Shown: positions 54,474 through 63,726 of the stretch, piece by piece
Position numbering within the stretch: the stretch's first letter is position 1
Layout of the letters: the number at the start of each line of letters is the position of its first letter
Assembly (NCBI RefSeq): GCF_008330225.1
Contig: NZ_CP042466.1
Location: 1,684,501-1,748,500 of the forward strand
DNA length: 64,000 bases
Direction: 5' to 3'
DNA from: Geobacter sp. FeAm09
GTDB lineage: Bacteria; Desulfobacterota; Desulfuromonadia; Geobacterales; Pseudopelobacteraceae
Notes under the pieces: model-generated
Database searches by the model: none
Seen by the model: only the letters and a program-made list of their open reading frames with translations
What the model was told of the DNA's origin: nothing
Made by a program: the position numbers and the translations under genes

Positions 54474-55577
54474 CTAATTCTCCATCTTCTTCCTGATGGC
54501 CTCCACGACGTGGTAGGCGTCGTTGATGGCGGTGTAGATCAGGTTGGGGTGCTTCTCCTCGGCAATGGCTCCCGCGTTGATCTTCATATAGGACGGCGAG
54601 ATGGCGCCGCCGATGACGTAGACCCCCCTGCGGGTGGATTCGAACTCGGAGGAGAGGAGTACCAGGCGGTCCCCCTCCTTGGCGATCTTGCAGACCCCGG
54701 CCGCGCAGGTGATCATCTGGATGCCGAGTTTGTCGAAGACCGGCATGGGCCCTTGGGAACCGATGCAGGCGATCACGTTCTCCATGGGAAAGCTCAGGGC
54801 GTGGTACAGGTCGATGCCGTCCGCCTGCTTGAATTCGTTGATGCGGATGACCAGACGGTCAACCCCCTCCTTGTCCACCTCGCCGATGCGCGGCGTGGCC
54901 CCGGGATACAGGCGGATATTGCCCCCCAGGAGGATCTCTTCGCCCAAACGCTGGGCCGTCTCCTTGTTGACGTCGAATTTTCCCGACGTGTGGGACCAGT
55001 AGACCGGTTGGTTGTCGTTGACCTCCCGCTTGGCCTTGAGTATGGCGATGACCACGTCCGCCGCGGTGTTGCCGCCGCCGATGACCAGCGTCTTGACGCC
55101 CACGTATTTGCCGGCGTCCTCCAGGTTCTTGGCCACCATCTTGGCGTCGCCGTATACCGACAACTCCCGGGGAATGCTGCTGCCGAAGGCCAGCACGACC
55201 TTGCGCCCGCGAAATACGCCCTTGTCGGTTAGCACCGAGAGCACGTCCCGCTCTTCCCGGATATCCTCGAAGGCGACCTCGGTGCGCACATTGATCTTCT
55301 CGTGCTGCACGAAATGCTGCACATACTGGATGTAGCTCTCCACCGTGACCGGCTTGTCGGGCGGCCGCAGCTCATCCACCAGGAACGGTTCCGGCGCATC
55401 CTTGGGCTTGGAGGCATACACATGCTTGCCCTCGGGATAGGTATTGGCGATCCCCTGGAATACCGACTTGCCCGATTCGAGCACCAGGTAGGAGAGACCA
55501 TGCTTGTGGCACAGGTAGGCGGTGGCCAGGCCGGCCGGTCCGCCGCCTATGATGAGTACATCGTACAATGAGCTCAT
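54474..55577 (-). CDS. FAD-dependent pyridine-nucleotide oxidoreductase (YpdA/TrxR-like)
   Basis: 367 residues. N-terminal FAD motif LIIGGGPAGLATAY (about 6-19) and a central NAD(P)H motif VIGGGNTAADVV; C-terminal GVYVIGGAI...NAGAIAEEKHPNLIYTAIND. The fold is that of thioredoxin reductase, but the CxxC active site is absent. That resembles YpdA-type bacillithiol-disulfide reductases and related flavoproteins of unknown role. The minus-strand ATG at 55577 gives the standard start, with AGGGG upstream. Monocistronic, flanked by a strong hairpin. Confidence 0.82.
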   Translation of the reverse strand: MSSLYDVLIIGGGPAGLATAYLCHKHGLSYLVLESGKSVFQGIANTYPEGKHVYASKPKDAPEPFLVDELRPPDKPVTVESYIQYVQHFVQHEKINVRTEVAFEDIREERDVLSVLTDKGVFRGRKVVLAFGSSIPRELSVYGDAKMVAKNLEDAGKYVGVKTLVIGGGNTAADVVIAILKAKREVNDNQPVYWSHTSGKFDVNKETAQRLGEEILLGGNIRLYPGATPRIGEVDKEGVDRLVIRINEFKQADGIDLYHALSFPMENVIACIGSQGPMPVFDKLGIQMITCAAGVCKIAKEGDRLVLLSSEFESTRRGVYVIGGAISPSYMKINAGAIAEEKHPNLIYTAINDAYHVVEAIRKKMEN

Positions 55578-55755
55578 GAGGTGCCCCTGTCGTGAGATAA
55601 TGGTTATTATACGAAATTTTATAACATGACTTCCGACCAAGATAAAGGCATTCGGGAAAAATTGTGGCGCTGGGGGAAAGGGAGGGCGAACAGTGGATTT
55701 TTCCGCCCGGTGGGGTACAATAAAACAACAGACATCAGCACGAAGGAGGACGGTC

Positions 55756-56097
55756 ATGGAGGACAGAGATAAAAAGGTTGCTGCGGCGGCATTGCTGATG
55801 GTGGCGGGTGGTATCGTGGGCGCCGGGCTTGCGCTGCTTTTGGCCCCCCAGTCCGGCCAGCGCACGCGCCGGGACATCTCGCGCTATGCGCGGCGCGCCA
55901 AGACCCGGGCCGATGAGGCGGTGGAGGACATTACGACCAATATCAACGACCTGGTGGAAACCATCGGCGAGAAGACCGATGAACTGGTCGAAAAGGGCAG
56001 GGATGTGGCCAGCGGCGCCCGCAAGGACTTGGTGCGGCTGATCGAAGAAGGCGCAGCACGCCTCGAGAAGTTCCGGACCAAGCTGAGCCGGATGTAA
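55756..56097 (+). CDS. YtxH-domain membrane protein
   Basis: 113 residues. One membrane helix with small residues (ALLMVAGGIVGAGLALLLAP, about 12-31), followed by QSGQRTRRDI and a long charged coiled coil, the YtxH/Gas-vesicle-like pattern. AAGGAGG precedes ATG 55756. Related proteins are stress-linked, but no function is established. It faces the DUF3047 gene tail to tail, 6 bases apart. Confidence 0.85.
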   Translation: MEDRDKKVAAAALLMVAGGIVGAGLALLLAPQSGQRTRRDISRYARRAKTRADEAVEDITTNINDLVETIGEKTDELVEKGRDVASGARKDLVRLIEEGAARLEKFRTKLSRM

Positions 56098-56103
56098 CAG
56101 CGC

Positions 56104-56949
56104 CTATTGCTGGTTTTGACCGGGTGGAAGGGCGACCGGAGGCGCCGGATGCGAGGTGGCGCCGTTGGGCTGCTCCTTGGGCAACGGCTCCTTCGGCTTT
56201 GCCGGGTGTGCCTTGGCCGGTTGCTCTTTGGGCGCCTGCTCTTTGGCGGCCGGTTCCTTCTGCTTCGGTTTCTGCTCATCTTCCCGGGCTGCCGGGAGCA
56301 CGGTTATGTCGCCGTAGTAGCCGGTTGCGGACTCATGGGTGTTGTCGCTGTCGGTCATGATGGCGATGGCGCCGACCCTGGGCGCCTCCTCGCCGAAGGC
56401 GGCACGGTAGTCGTCGGCAAAATTGCGCCGGTGAGCAGTCCAGTGCCCGGCCAGTTCATCCCCTCCATCCACGGCAATCATGACCACGTTCTTCGAGTAG
56501 GGATTGCGGATGCTCTCTCCCTTGCGCAGGACGTTGCCCCACACGTACTCGATGGCCCGGGTCTGGGAGAAGAAGCCCCGGGGAAACACCACGTAGAGGC
56601 GGGCGGCAAAGTCGTGCCCGTCTTTGATCCTCTCGTTGCCCTTTTTGACCGTATGGTCGATCTTCCATGACCATCTGATGACCGGATGCGTCTTGGGGTC
56701 GATATCGATTTTGTGGAGCAGCCCCGACGCCGTATCGTGGCTTTTTCCCATGAGAACGCTCTTTCCGTTGTCCTGGACAAAGGTGTAGGTCGATTTTTTC
56801 GAGCCGAAAACGGTCTGTTCCTTCCACCCCGCCAGCTCCGACGAACTGAACTTGCCGATGCGCAGTTCGGATTCGGCGGCCAGGGCGGGGAAAGCGGCCA
56901 GAAGAGAGGCGATGACAACAGCGGTGCGCAGGGACCGGTAAGGGTGCAT
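56104..56949 (-). CDS. DUF3047 secreted protein
   Basis: 281 residues. Signal peptide (about 1-24, ending ALAAES), then DUF3047 with VIRWSWKIDHTVKKGNE, FAARLYVVFPRGFF and AIMTDSDNTHESATGYYGDI. The last ~55 residues are a low-complexity Lys/Pro/Glu/Ala tail of near-repeats (KEPAAKEQAPKEQPAKAHP). No function is known for DUF3047. The start lies 5 bases after the stop of the HAD gene, so they are co-transcribed. Confidence 0.82.
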   Translation of the reverse strand: MHPYRSLRTAVVIASLLAAFPALAAESELRIGKFSSSELAGWKEQTVFGSKKSTYTFVQDNGKSVLMGKSHDTASGLLHKIDIDPKTHPVIRWSWKIDHTVKKGNERIKDGHDFAARLYVVFPRGFFSQTRAIEYVWGNVLRKGESIRNPYSKNVVMIAVDGGDELAGHWTAHRRNFADDYRAAFGEEAPRVGAIAIMTDSDNTHESATGYYGDITVLPAAREDEQKPKQKEPAAKEQAPKEQPAKAHPAKPKEPLPKEQPNGATSHPAPPVALPPGQNQQ

Positions 56950-56954
56950 ATGGT

Positions 56955-57644
56955 TTAGCCTTTTGAGATGGTGATGGTTTTTTCGCCGTTGCCCGGTATC
57001 AGGGCGCTGAAGTACTCGATGGAGGCGAAGGCGGCAGAGGGTTTCGGCTGGATCGTGGAGCTGAAGCGGCTGATGTACACCGGATACCTGATGCCGTACC
57101 GCTGTGCCGTGGCAAGGTTGATTTCGCTGTCTTCCCCCAGCATGGTCCGGGCGGGATCGTAGCGGACAACCCTCTGGAGTTCCTCCCAGAAACGGTCGTC
57201 CTCCTTGGGCAGGCCGACCTCGTGCGCCGAGATGATGCCGTCGAAGTATGCCCCGATACGGGTGGTTTTCATCTTCAGGTCCAGGGTCTTGGCATGGGCG
57301 TTGGTCACCAGCCGGACATCCTTGCGGTTGTGCCGCAGAAATAGCAGGAATTCCACCACAAAGGGGTGAACGGCGATCAGGTGCTCCACCTCCCGCTTCA
57401 GCTGGGGGATGTCCAGTTTCAGGCGTTCGGACCAATAATCCAGATCGGTCCAGTTGAGGGTCTGTTCTTGGGACTTGAACAGGGCATGCAGGTGCTTCCG
57501 GGCGTACTCCTCCGTCGTGCCGTTGCGGGCGGCCCACCGTTTGGGAACGTGTTCCAGCCAGAAGTGGTCGTCGAAGTGCCTGTCCAGCAGGGTGCCGTCC
57601 ATGTCCAGGAGGACGGTGTCGATGGTATTCCAGTCAATAATCAT
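56955..57644 (-). CDS. HAD hydrolase, GMP/IMP nucleotidase YrfG-like
   Basis: 229 residues. HAD motif I LLDMDGTLLD, motif II LVTNAHAKTLDLKM, and GEDSEINLATAQRYG near motif IV. The RHFDDHFWLEHVPKRWA stretch is characteristic of the YrfG group, which dephosphorylates purine nucleotides. The substrate is from family similarity only. Same strand and operon as the DUF3047 gene and the MFS gene upstream. Confidence 0.85.
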   Translation of the reverse strand: MIIDWNTIDTVLLDMDGTLLDRHFDDHFWLEHVPKRWAARNGTTEEYARKHLHALFKSQEQTLNWTDLDYWSERLKLDIPQLKREVEHLIAVHPFVVEFLLFLRHNRKDVRLVTNAHAKTLDLKMKTTRIGAYFDGIISAHEVGLPKEDDRFWEELQRVVRYDPARTMLGEDSEINLATAQRYGIRYPVYISRFSSTIQPKPSAAFASIEYFSALIPGNGEKTITISKG

Positions 57645-57682
57645 GGCAGAGACGTGAGGAGCGCTTTCAGGGTTTCAGTTGT

Positions 57683-58963
57683 TCAGCGTCTGCCGTTGGC
57701 CATTTTCAGGCTTTCGGGAGAGCGGCGGAGCCACCACATGAAGAACGGGCCGGCCAGCCCGCCGATGCCCAGGCTGGCAAAGGCCAGGCCCCAGGCGCCG
57801 GTGATGCCGGGGAACGGCTGCCACCCCCGGAAGGTATCCAGGGTCCAGCCGAAGACCGTCGGCGAGATCGAGGCCAGGGAGTAGCCGATCAGGGACTGAA
57901 GCCCCATGGCGGCCCCCAGGTAGCCGGGGGCGACCAGTTCCGTCAGCCCGGTGGAGAAGACCGGCGACTCCGCCACCACCAGATAACCGTACAGCAGACC
58001 GATGGCCGAGGTCAACCATATGTTGGTGTTGATCAGCCAGCCGAAGGAAAAAGAGAGCAGGGCGCTGGCGAGCATGACCATGGCGATGGTGGCGGTGCGG
58101 CCGAAACGGTCGGAGAGGGTGCCGGTCACGGCGGTCGAAAACGCGCCGATGCCGACCAGCAGTGCGGCAATGGTGGAGGCGAGGGCGGTGGCGCGCCCCT
58201 GGCCGTAGCCCCACCCCACCAGGGCGGCCGTGAAGAACGGGGCCAGCCAACTCCGCATGCCGTACATCTCCCACATGTGGGAGCCGTAGCCTAAGATCAT
58301 CAGGATGGCCGGCCGGTTGCGGGCCACCTCCGCCGTGTAGCCGCCGGTGATCTGGGCCCTGGGGGCGGGGTGGTACCCGCGGAACAGCGGAACGGCGAGC
58401 AGTGCCCCGGCAAACACGCCGACGGAACAGCAGGTAAAGGCGGCGCGCCAGCCATAGAGCCCGCTCAGCCACCCGGTGACGGCCAGGGAGAGCGACGAGC
58501 CCAGCATGAGCGAGCCGACGTAGATGCCGATGGCCCGGCCGCGCCTGGCCGGGGCGAACCGTTCCGCCACCAGCTTGAGCCCCGGCATGTAGGTGCCCCC
58601 CATGCCGATGCCGGTCAGGGCGCGCAGGACCATGCCGCTGGCGAAGTCATGGGCGTACCGGGCAAAGAGCAGGTTGGCGGCGGCGGACCAGAGGGCGGCG
58701 CCGATGAAGATCAGCTTGGTGTTCATGCGGTCGGTGAGGGTCGAGAGGATGACCCCGGAGGCGATGTAACCCACTTGGTAGACCGAAAAGATCATGCCGG
58801 CCCGGGTGTTGCTCATGCCCCATTCCTGGCGCAGGATGGGCAGGATGGCCGAGTAATTGATAAACACCAGCATGATGAAGAGCTGGCACAGGCAGAGTAG
58901 CAGGAGCCAGCGGGTGTTCTGCCGTTCCCGGCCGGCGCCGGTGCTGGGCGGAGTGCCGGTCAT
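57683..58963 (-). CDS. MFS transporter
   Basis: 426 residues, twelve predicted helices. MFS signatures include DRMNTKLIFIGAALWS (loop 2-3) and the second-half equivalent LSDRFGRTATI; GLYGWRAAF is a typical domain-A motif. Annotated homologues are usually nitrate/nitrite- or anion-type; the substrate cannot be read. Start overlaps the rmlC stop by 4 bases, so the two are translationally coupled. Confidence 0.88.
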   Translation of the reverse strand: MTGTPPSTGAGRERQNTRWLLLLCLCQLFIMLVFINYSAILPILRQEWGMSNTRAGMIFSVYQVGYIASGVILSTLTDRMNTKLIFIGAALWSAAANLLFARYAHDFASGMVLRALTGIGMGGTYMPGLKLVAERFAPARRGRAIGIYVGSLMLGSSLSLAVTGWLSGLYGWRAAFTCCSVGVFAGALLAVPLFRGYHPAPRAQITGGYTAEVARNRPAILMILGYGSHMWEMYGMRSWLAPFFTAALVGWGYGQGRATALASTIAALLVGIGAFSTAVTGTLSDRFGRTATIAMVMLASALLSFSFGWLINTNIWLTSAIGLLYGYLVVAESPVFSTGLTELVAPGYLGAAMGLQSLIGYSLASISPTVFGWTLDTFRGWQPFPGITGAWGLAFASLGIGGLAGPFFMWWLRRSPESLKMANGRR

Positions 58964-59505
58964 GGAAACAGGTCTGCTTCCTTGAACCGTTTGCCGTCGC
59001 GGTCCTTGGCCGAAATGGTCGGTTCGGCGGCAAGGGGCCACGCGATCGCCAGGTCCGGGTCATTCCAGGCGATGCAGCGTTCATGCTCCGGCGCCCAGTA
59101 ATCGGTGGTCAGGTACAGGAACTCGGCATGTTCCGAAGTAACGCAGAAACCGTGGGCGAATCCGGGGGGCACCCACATCTGCCGCTTGTTTTCGGCGGAG
59201 AGGGTGGCGCCGAACCAGGCGCCGAACGTGGGCGAACTGCGGCGGATGTCCACCGCCACGTCGAAAACCTCGCCGACAATGACCCGCACCAGTTTCCCCT
59301 GGGGGTGCCGGATCTGATAGTGCAGCCCGCGCAGGACCCCGCCGGTCGAACGGGAGTGGTTGTGCTGGACGAACGTGACGTCAAGCCCGGTCAACTGGCG
59401 CCAGATCCGTTCATTGAAACTTTCGAAGAAAAATCCGCGTTCATCGCCGAAGACTTTGGGCTCGAGGAGGAGAACGTCGGGAAGGGTGGTGGCAATAATG
59501 TTCAT
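58960..59505 (-). CDS. rmlC: dTDP-4-dehydrorhamnose 3,5-epimerase
   Basis: 181 residues, normal for RmlC. Cupin motifs FESFNER, FVQHNHSRSTGGVLRGLHYQ (with the catalytic His), and VRVIVGEVFDVAVDIRRSSP; PPGFAHGFCV near the second half. It performs the third step of dTDP-rhamnose synthesis. rmlA lies 48 kb away at 11062, so the pathway is split. First gene of a minus-strand operon with the MFS gene. Confidence 0.94.
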   Translation of the reverse strand: MNIIATTLPDVLLLEPKVFGDERGFFFESFNERIWRQLTGLDVTFVQHNHSRSTGGVLRGLHYQIRHPQGKLVRVIVGEVFDVAVDIRRSSPTFGAWFGATLSAENKRQMWVPPGFAHGFCVTSEHAEFLYLTTDYWAPEHERCIAWNDPDLAIAWPLAAEPTISAKDRDGKRFKEADLFP

Positions 59506-59640
59506 GACACTGCTCCGAAGGAAATGGGATGGTGGACCTGTTCTAGCAAATTCAGGGAGTAGGCCGCAAGATATACTTTTTTTGCGCGGGCGCTCCCGAA
59601 ACAGGGTAGATTTTTCTGAAAAGCGCGGTATGATGTGGTC

Positions 59641-60900
59641 ATGATAAATTCTACCGTCTTACCCAATGGCGTCAGGCTCATCAGTCAGCGTGCCGAACAT
59701 ATGCACACCGTTTCCATCGGCATCTGGGTGGCCAATGGCACGCGCCACGAATCCCACGACAATAACGGCATCGCCCACTTCATCGAGCACCTTCTCTTCA
59801 AGGGGACAAAGCGGCGCACCGCACGCCAGATATCCCACGAGATCGACTCCATGGGGGGGATCCTCAATGCTTTCACCGGCCACGAATACGTCTGCTATTA
59901 CGCCAAGGTGCTGGCTTCGTTCCTCCCCAGGGTGGCGGACCTCCTGACCGATATCTTTCTCCACTCGAATTTTCCGGCCGACGAGATCGAGCGGGAGCGG
60001 AAGGTGATCCTTCAGGAGATCAAGATGCGGGACGATGCGCCGGAAGAGTGCATCCACGACCGTTTTCACCAGAATTTCTGGAAGGGGCACCCCCTGGGGT
60101 TGTCGGTGCTTGGCTCGGAAGAAACCATCAGCCGGCTCTCCCGCAATGACATCGTTGCGTACAAACAGAGCCGCTACCGCCCCGAGGACATCATCATCTC
60201 GGCCGCCGGCAACGTGGACCACGCCGAGCTGGTTTCTCTCATGCAGGGAGCCTTTTCGGGGCTTTCGTCAAGCTGGGTACCCGTCGCCGCGGGAGAAACC
60301 GCCTCTCCCGGCCGGTGCGTCAGCCTGATCGAGCGGGACCTGGAACAGGCCCTGATCTGTCTGGGAACACGGGCGTTGCCCCAGAACCACCCCGACCGTT
60401 ACGCCCTGTTCCTGCTCAACACCATTCTGGGGGGCGGCATGAGTTCGCGCCTCTTCGACGAGGTGCGCGAGAAAAAGGGGCTGGCCTATTCGGTCTATTC
60501 CTATGTGATTTCCCACGCCGACTCGGGTTCGCTGGTGGTCTACGCCGGGACGGAGCAGGAGCATTGCCGGGAGGTCATCGATATCGCCCTGCGGGAGATG
60601 GGGCGGCTGAAGCGCGAAGCGGTGCCGGAGGATGAGCTCGACTCCTCCCGGGAGCAGCTCAAGGGGAAGATCCTCATGTCTCTGGAGAGCACCGACAGCC
60701 TGATGACCCGTCTGGCCAAGAACGAGATCTACCTGCAACGGTACCAGCCGGTCGAGGAGGTCCTGGCCGGTTTCGACGCCGTCACCGCCGGCGACATCAT
60801 GGTGCTGGCGAACGAACTTTTCGACGGCAGCAAGCTGAATCTGGAAGTGATGGGCAAGGTCGCCGGCCTTGACGTGACCGGGGACCGTCTGGCCTTTTGA
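59641..60900 (+). CDS. M16-family zinc metalloprotease
   Basis: 419 residues. The inverted zinc motif HxxEH is HFIEH at 46-50, followed by LFKGT and the downstream glutamate region ILQEI of the family. The C-terminal half is a second M16 lobe (GGGMSSRLFDEVREKKGLAYSVYS with conserved R/Y). It cleaves peptides in the cytoplasm or periplasm; there is no signal peptide, so cytoplasmic. ATG 59641 is preferred to GTG 59635. Confidence 0.92.
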   Translation: MINSTVLPNGVRLISQRAEHMHTVSIGIWVANGTRHESHDNNGIAHFIEHLLFKGTKRRTARQISHEIDSMGGILNAFTGHEYVCYYAKVLASFLPRVADLLTDIFLHSNFPADEIERERKVILQEIKMRDDAPEECIHDRFHQNFWKGHPLGLSVLGSEETISRLSRNDIVAYKQSRYRPEDIIISAAGNVDHAELVSLMQGAFSGLSSSWVPVAAGETASPGRCVSLIERDLEQALICLGTRALPQNHPDRYALFLLNTILGGGMSSRLFDEVREKKGLAYSVYSYVISHADSGSLVVYAGTEQEHCREVIDIALREMGRLKREAVPEDELDSSREQLKGKILMSLESTDSLMTRLAKNEIYLQRYQPVEEVLAGFDAVTAGDIMVLANELFDGSKLNLEVMGKVAGLDVTGDRLAF

Positions 60901-60910
60901 TGCCCTGCGG

Positions 60911-61375
60911 TCAATCCCTGCCGGTGTGGCCAAAACCTCCAGCACCGCGTGAACTATCCTGGCTGAACTCATCGATAATGCTCAATTCTGCCTGGGTCAC
61001 CGGTACGAACAGCATCTGGCAGATGCGTTCGCCCGGCTCCACGGTGTAGGCAGTTGTGCCCCGGTTGAGAATGCCGATGCCGATCTCCCCCTGGTAGTCC
61101 GAATCGATAACCCCCACCGTATTGGCCAGTACGATCCCGTGTTTGATCCCCAGCCCGGAGCGCGGCACCAGCAGGGCCACCAGGTTCCGGTCGTGGATGC
61201 TGATGGCTATGCCGCTGGGGATCAGCACGGTCTGGCCCGGCTGCACCGTGAGGGGGGCGTCCAGGCAGGCCCGCAGGTCCATGGCCGCCGAACCGCCGGT
61301 GGCATAGGTGGGAAGCGGGATGCGCGAGCCCATCAGGGGGTTCATGATTTTGGTTTCAATTTTATGACGGTTCAT
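60911..61375 (-). CDS. dut: Deoxyuridine 5'-triphosphate nucleotidohydrolase
   Basis: 154 residues, the normal trimeric dUTPase length. Five motifs seen: SAAMDLRA (I), [12 protein letters not shown] (II), [12 protein letters not shown] (III), RICQMLF (IV) and [12 protein letters not shown] (V, P-loop-like). It hydrolyses dUTP to dUMP, keeping uracil out of DNA. Convergent with the M16 gene, 11 bases apart, and divergent from the aminopeptidase. Confidence 0.96.
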   Translation of the reverse strand: MNRHKIETKIMNPLMGSRIPLPTYATGGSAAMDLRACLDAPLTVQPGQTVLIPSGIAISIHDRNLVALLVPRSGLGIKHGIVLANTVGVIDSDYQGEIGIGILNRGTTAYTVEPGERICQMLFVPVTQAELSIIDEFSQDSSRGAGGFGHTGRD

Positions 61376-61481
61376 GGTAGTTTTTCCCGTGATTCAGAGT
61401 GAATGTGGCTCGGCTGCCACCATAAACGGGAGCGGCTGCCGAGCGCAACCAAAATCTGACGGCGCAAAGGACGTGTGAACG

Positions 61482-62579
61482 ATGAAAGACACTAGAATTA
61501 CTCAGTTTGCAGAAATATTGGTGGACTATTCCACGCGGGTGAAAAAAGGGGACGTGGTGTTGATCAACGCCGCCGGCCTGGAAGCCCTGCCCCTGGTCAA
61601 GGAACTCCATGCCCTCTGCCTCAAGCGGGGCGCCGCGTATGTGGAGTATGCCTTTTCCGTCCCCGAGATCGACCGCAATTTCTACAACCTGGCCAACAAA
61701 CAGCAGTTGGACCATTTCCCCCAGCACAAGCTGGATTTCTTCAAGACCCTGACCGTCTATATCGGCATCGCGGCCGGCGACAACTCCATGGTCATGGCCA
61801 ATGCCCGCCAAGAGGCCATGGTGGCCTACCAGAAACTCACCAGACCGCTGGTGGACCAGCGGGTCAGGCACACCCGCTGGGTGGTGACCCGGTACCCGAC
61901 TCATGCCGCGGCCCAGGAAGCCAGGATGAGCTTGGATGAATACGAGGATTACCTCTTTTCCGCCTGCTGCATCGACTGGCGCGCGGAATCGAAGAAACAG
62001 GACAAGCTCAAGAAGCTGATGGACAAAACCAAGCAAGTACGCATCGTTGCGCCGGATACGGATCTTGCGTTCAGCATCGACGGCCTGCCGGGGATCAAGT
62101 GCGACGGGCGTTTGAACATGCCGGACGGCGAGGTGTTCTCCGCACCGGTCCGGAATTCGGTCCAGGGGCACATCACCTATAACTGCCCCAGCATCTACCA
62201 GGGCAAGGAGTTCAACGGCGTGCGCTTCGAGTTCAAGGACGGCAGGATCGTCAAGGCCAGCGCCGAGGCGGGCATGAGCGGGGCGCTCAACAAGATCCTG
62301 GATACGGACGAGGGGGCCCGCTACATCGGCGAATTCTCCCTGGGGATCAACCCGGGCATCCGCCGCCCCATGCGCAATATCCTCTTTGACGAGAAGATCT
62401 TCGGCTCGATCCACTTCACCCCGGGCCAGGCCTACGATGAGTGCGACAACGGCAACCGCTCCGCCGTCCATTGGGACCTGGTGAGAATTCTCGCCGACGG
62501 CGAAATCTGGTTCGATGGCGTCCTGATCCAGAAAAAGGGGACATTCGTCCACAAGGATCTGTTGGAACTTAATCCGTGA
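61482..62579 (+). CDS. M29-family aminopeptidase
   Basis: 365 residues, length and layout of thermophilic-type M29 aminopeptidases. Visible family stretches are DLAFSIDG, CDGRLNMPDGEVFSAP (metal site), GARYIGEFSLGINPGI and FDEKIFGSIHFTPG with SAVHWDLV. It removes N-terminal residues with two divalent metals in the cytoplasm. Its stop overlaps the upstream reading frame of the next gene, so they may be coupled. Confidence 0.9.
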   Translation: MKDTRITQFAEILVDYSTRVKKGDVVLINAAGLEALPLVKELHALCLKRGAAYVEYAFSVPEIDRNFYNLANKQQLDHFPQHKLDFFKTLTVYIGIAAGDNSMVMANARQEAMVAYQKLTRPLVDQRVRHTRWVVTRYPTHAAAQEARMSLDEYEDYLFSACCIDWRAESKKQDKLKKLMDKTKQVRIVAPDTDLAFSIDGLPGIKCDGRLNMPDGEVFSAPVRNSVQGHITYNCPSIYQGKEFNGVRFEFKDGRIVKASAEAGMSGALNKILDTDEGARYIGEFSLGINPGIRRPMRNILFDEKIFGSIHFTPGQAYDECDNGNRSAVHWDLVRILADGEIWFDGVLIQKKGTFVHKDLLELNP

Positions 62580-62599
62580 CAGGAGTGGAACTTATCCGT

Positions 62600-63103
62600 A
62601 TGAGTGACGTGAAACAGCCCGAGATCGAGTTTGATCACGATGATTTCGAGAGTGTGTCTCTCGACGATGAGCTCCGGGTGGATGAGTGCTGCCAGGAATT
62701 GCTCAAGCGCTTTTACTTAAGCCTGGTGGGCAGGGGCATGACGCCGGAGCAGGCATCGGAGTTGGCCTTCAGCGCCGATCTCTATCTGCGGGACTATGTG
62801 GTGGACTTTGCCCGCCAGAACGTGGCCCGGCCGCAGCCGGGCATTGTCAGGTGTTTTGCGGCCACGTGGTTCATCACCCATACCCTCGACCCGGAGATGC
62901 GCATTCTGGAACGGCATCTGGCCGGCATCCGCGAGTTGTACCGCTATCTGCACGCGCAGCATCTGATCTCCCGTGAGGAACTGGATTTTCTCGAAGCGGA
63001 GGCGGACCAGACCGATTACTATGGCCAACGTATCGAGAGTTTTCTCGCGATCGTGGGCGATGGCTATTTTGCCTGGGAGGCGGAGTGCCCCCTCCGGGGC
63101 TGA
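62600..63103 (+). CDS. Uncharacterised protein
   Basis: 167 residues that I do not recognise. Acidic N-terminus (IEFDHDDFESVSLDDEL), then helical, with CCQELLKRFYLSLVGRGMTPEQASELAF and YLRDYVVDFARQNVARP. No signal peptide or membrane helix. ATG 62600 follows AGGAG at 62581 by 14 bases; GTG 62585 and GTG 62576 are in frame. Lies between the aminopeptidase and a cysteine-tail protein. Confidence 0.78.
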   Translation: MSDVKQPEIEFDHDDFESVSLDDELRVDECCQELLKRFYLSLVGRGMTPEQASELAFSADLYLRDYVVDFARQNVARPQPGIVRCFAATWFITHTLDPEMRILERHLAGIRELYRYLHAQHLISREELDFLEAEADQTDYYGQRIESFLAIVGDGYFAWEAECPLRG

Positions 63104-63106
63104 ACA

Positions 63107-63283
63107 ATGCCGGAATCCGCGATGCCGCCATGCCTGCTTGTCCGGAAGGCCTCAGCCTTTGCTTTCAAAGAAATGCCGCAACCTGCCGGAGTACCGTCAG
63201 AATGAGTGACGTGTACGACACGGGCGGCGTGCAGGCTCCAGCTCTTCTGGCCACTACGGCATTCCGGCATCACGGATTCCGGG
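63107..63283. repeat. Imperfect inverted repeat flanking a ~140-bp spacer
   Basis: ATGCCGGAATCCGCGATGCC (63107-63126) is nearly the reverse complement of 63265-63283 (CGGCATCACGGATTCCGGG). About 17 of 19 positions match. It occupies the 63104-63315 gap, which otherwise shows no gene. It may be a small REP or MITE-like element; chance is not excluded. Confidence 0.45.
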
Positions 63284-63315
63284 AATCTCTACGGCGTAAA
63301 AGGAGCCGGCACACC

Positions 63316-63717
63316 ATGGCAGGCAGACGTTTGAAAGGGATAACCATAACGATCCTGGCTCAGGAACACGCGAGGCAGGACTGGCACTTCGACTTCGAGG
63401 CGGATCTCTTCCGCCGCTTTTGCGAGAACCTGGCGCGGGATATGAAAAAGCTGGGGGTTGCGCTCACCGTCGTGCGCAACCGCGACGCGACCATCACCAT
63501 CAACAGCTACGCCGACCTGCTGAACTGCGTCAAGATATCCTCCCCCGACGACGGCCATGCCAACCAGTGCGTCGGGCATATCATCGGCAAGAGCGAACAT
63601 CTGGATATCATGGAGGATATCGGGGCCGCGGTGCGGCGGATCGCCTTTGCCCCGGAGACTGTTGCCCCGTCGAGCGAATTCAGAAAGGTATGCCACAACT
63701 GCGGTTGCGGATGTTGA
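63316..63717 (+). CDS. Uncharacterised protein with C-terminal cysteine cluster
   Basis: 133 residues. Soluble alpha/beta sequence (ITITILAQEHARQDWHFDFE; LLNCVKISSPDDGHANQCVGH), ending in CHNCGCGC, a CxxCxCxC run that looks metal- or FeS-binding. AAAAGGAG lies upstream of ATG 63316; the in-frame ATG at 63202 would add residues without homology visible to me. A DUF815 ATPase gene follows 9 bases later, so they are co-transcribed. Function unknown. Confidence 0.78.
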   Translation: MAGRRLKGITITILAQEHARQDWHFDFEADLFRRFCENLARDMKKLGVALTVVRNRDATITINSYADLLNCVKISSPDDGHANQCVGHIIGKSEHLDIMEDIGAAVRRIAFAPETVAPSSEFRKVCHNCGCGC

Positions 63718-63726
63718 AACAGGACC

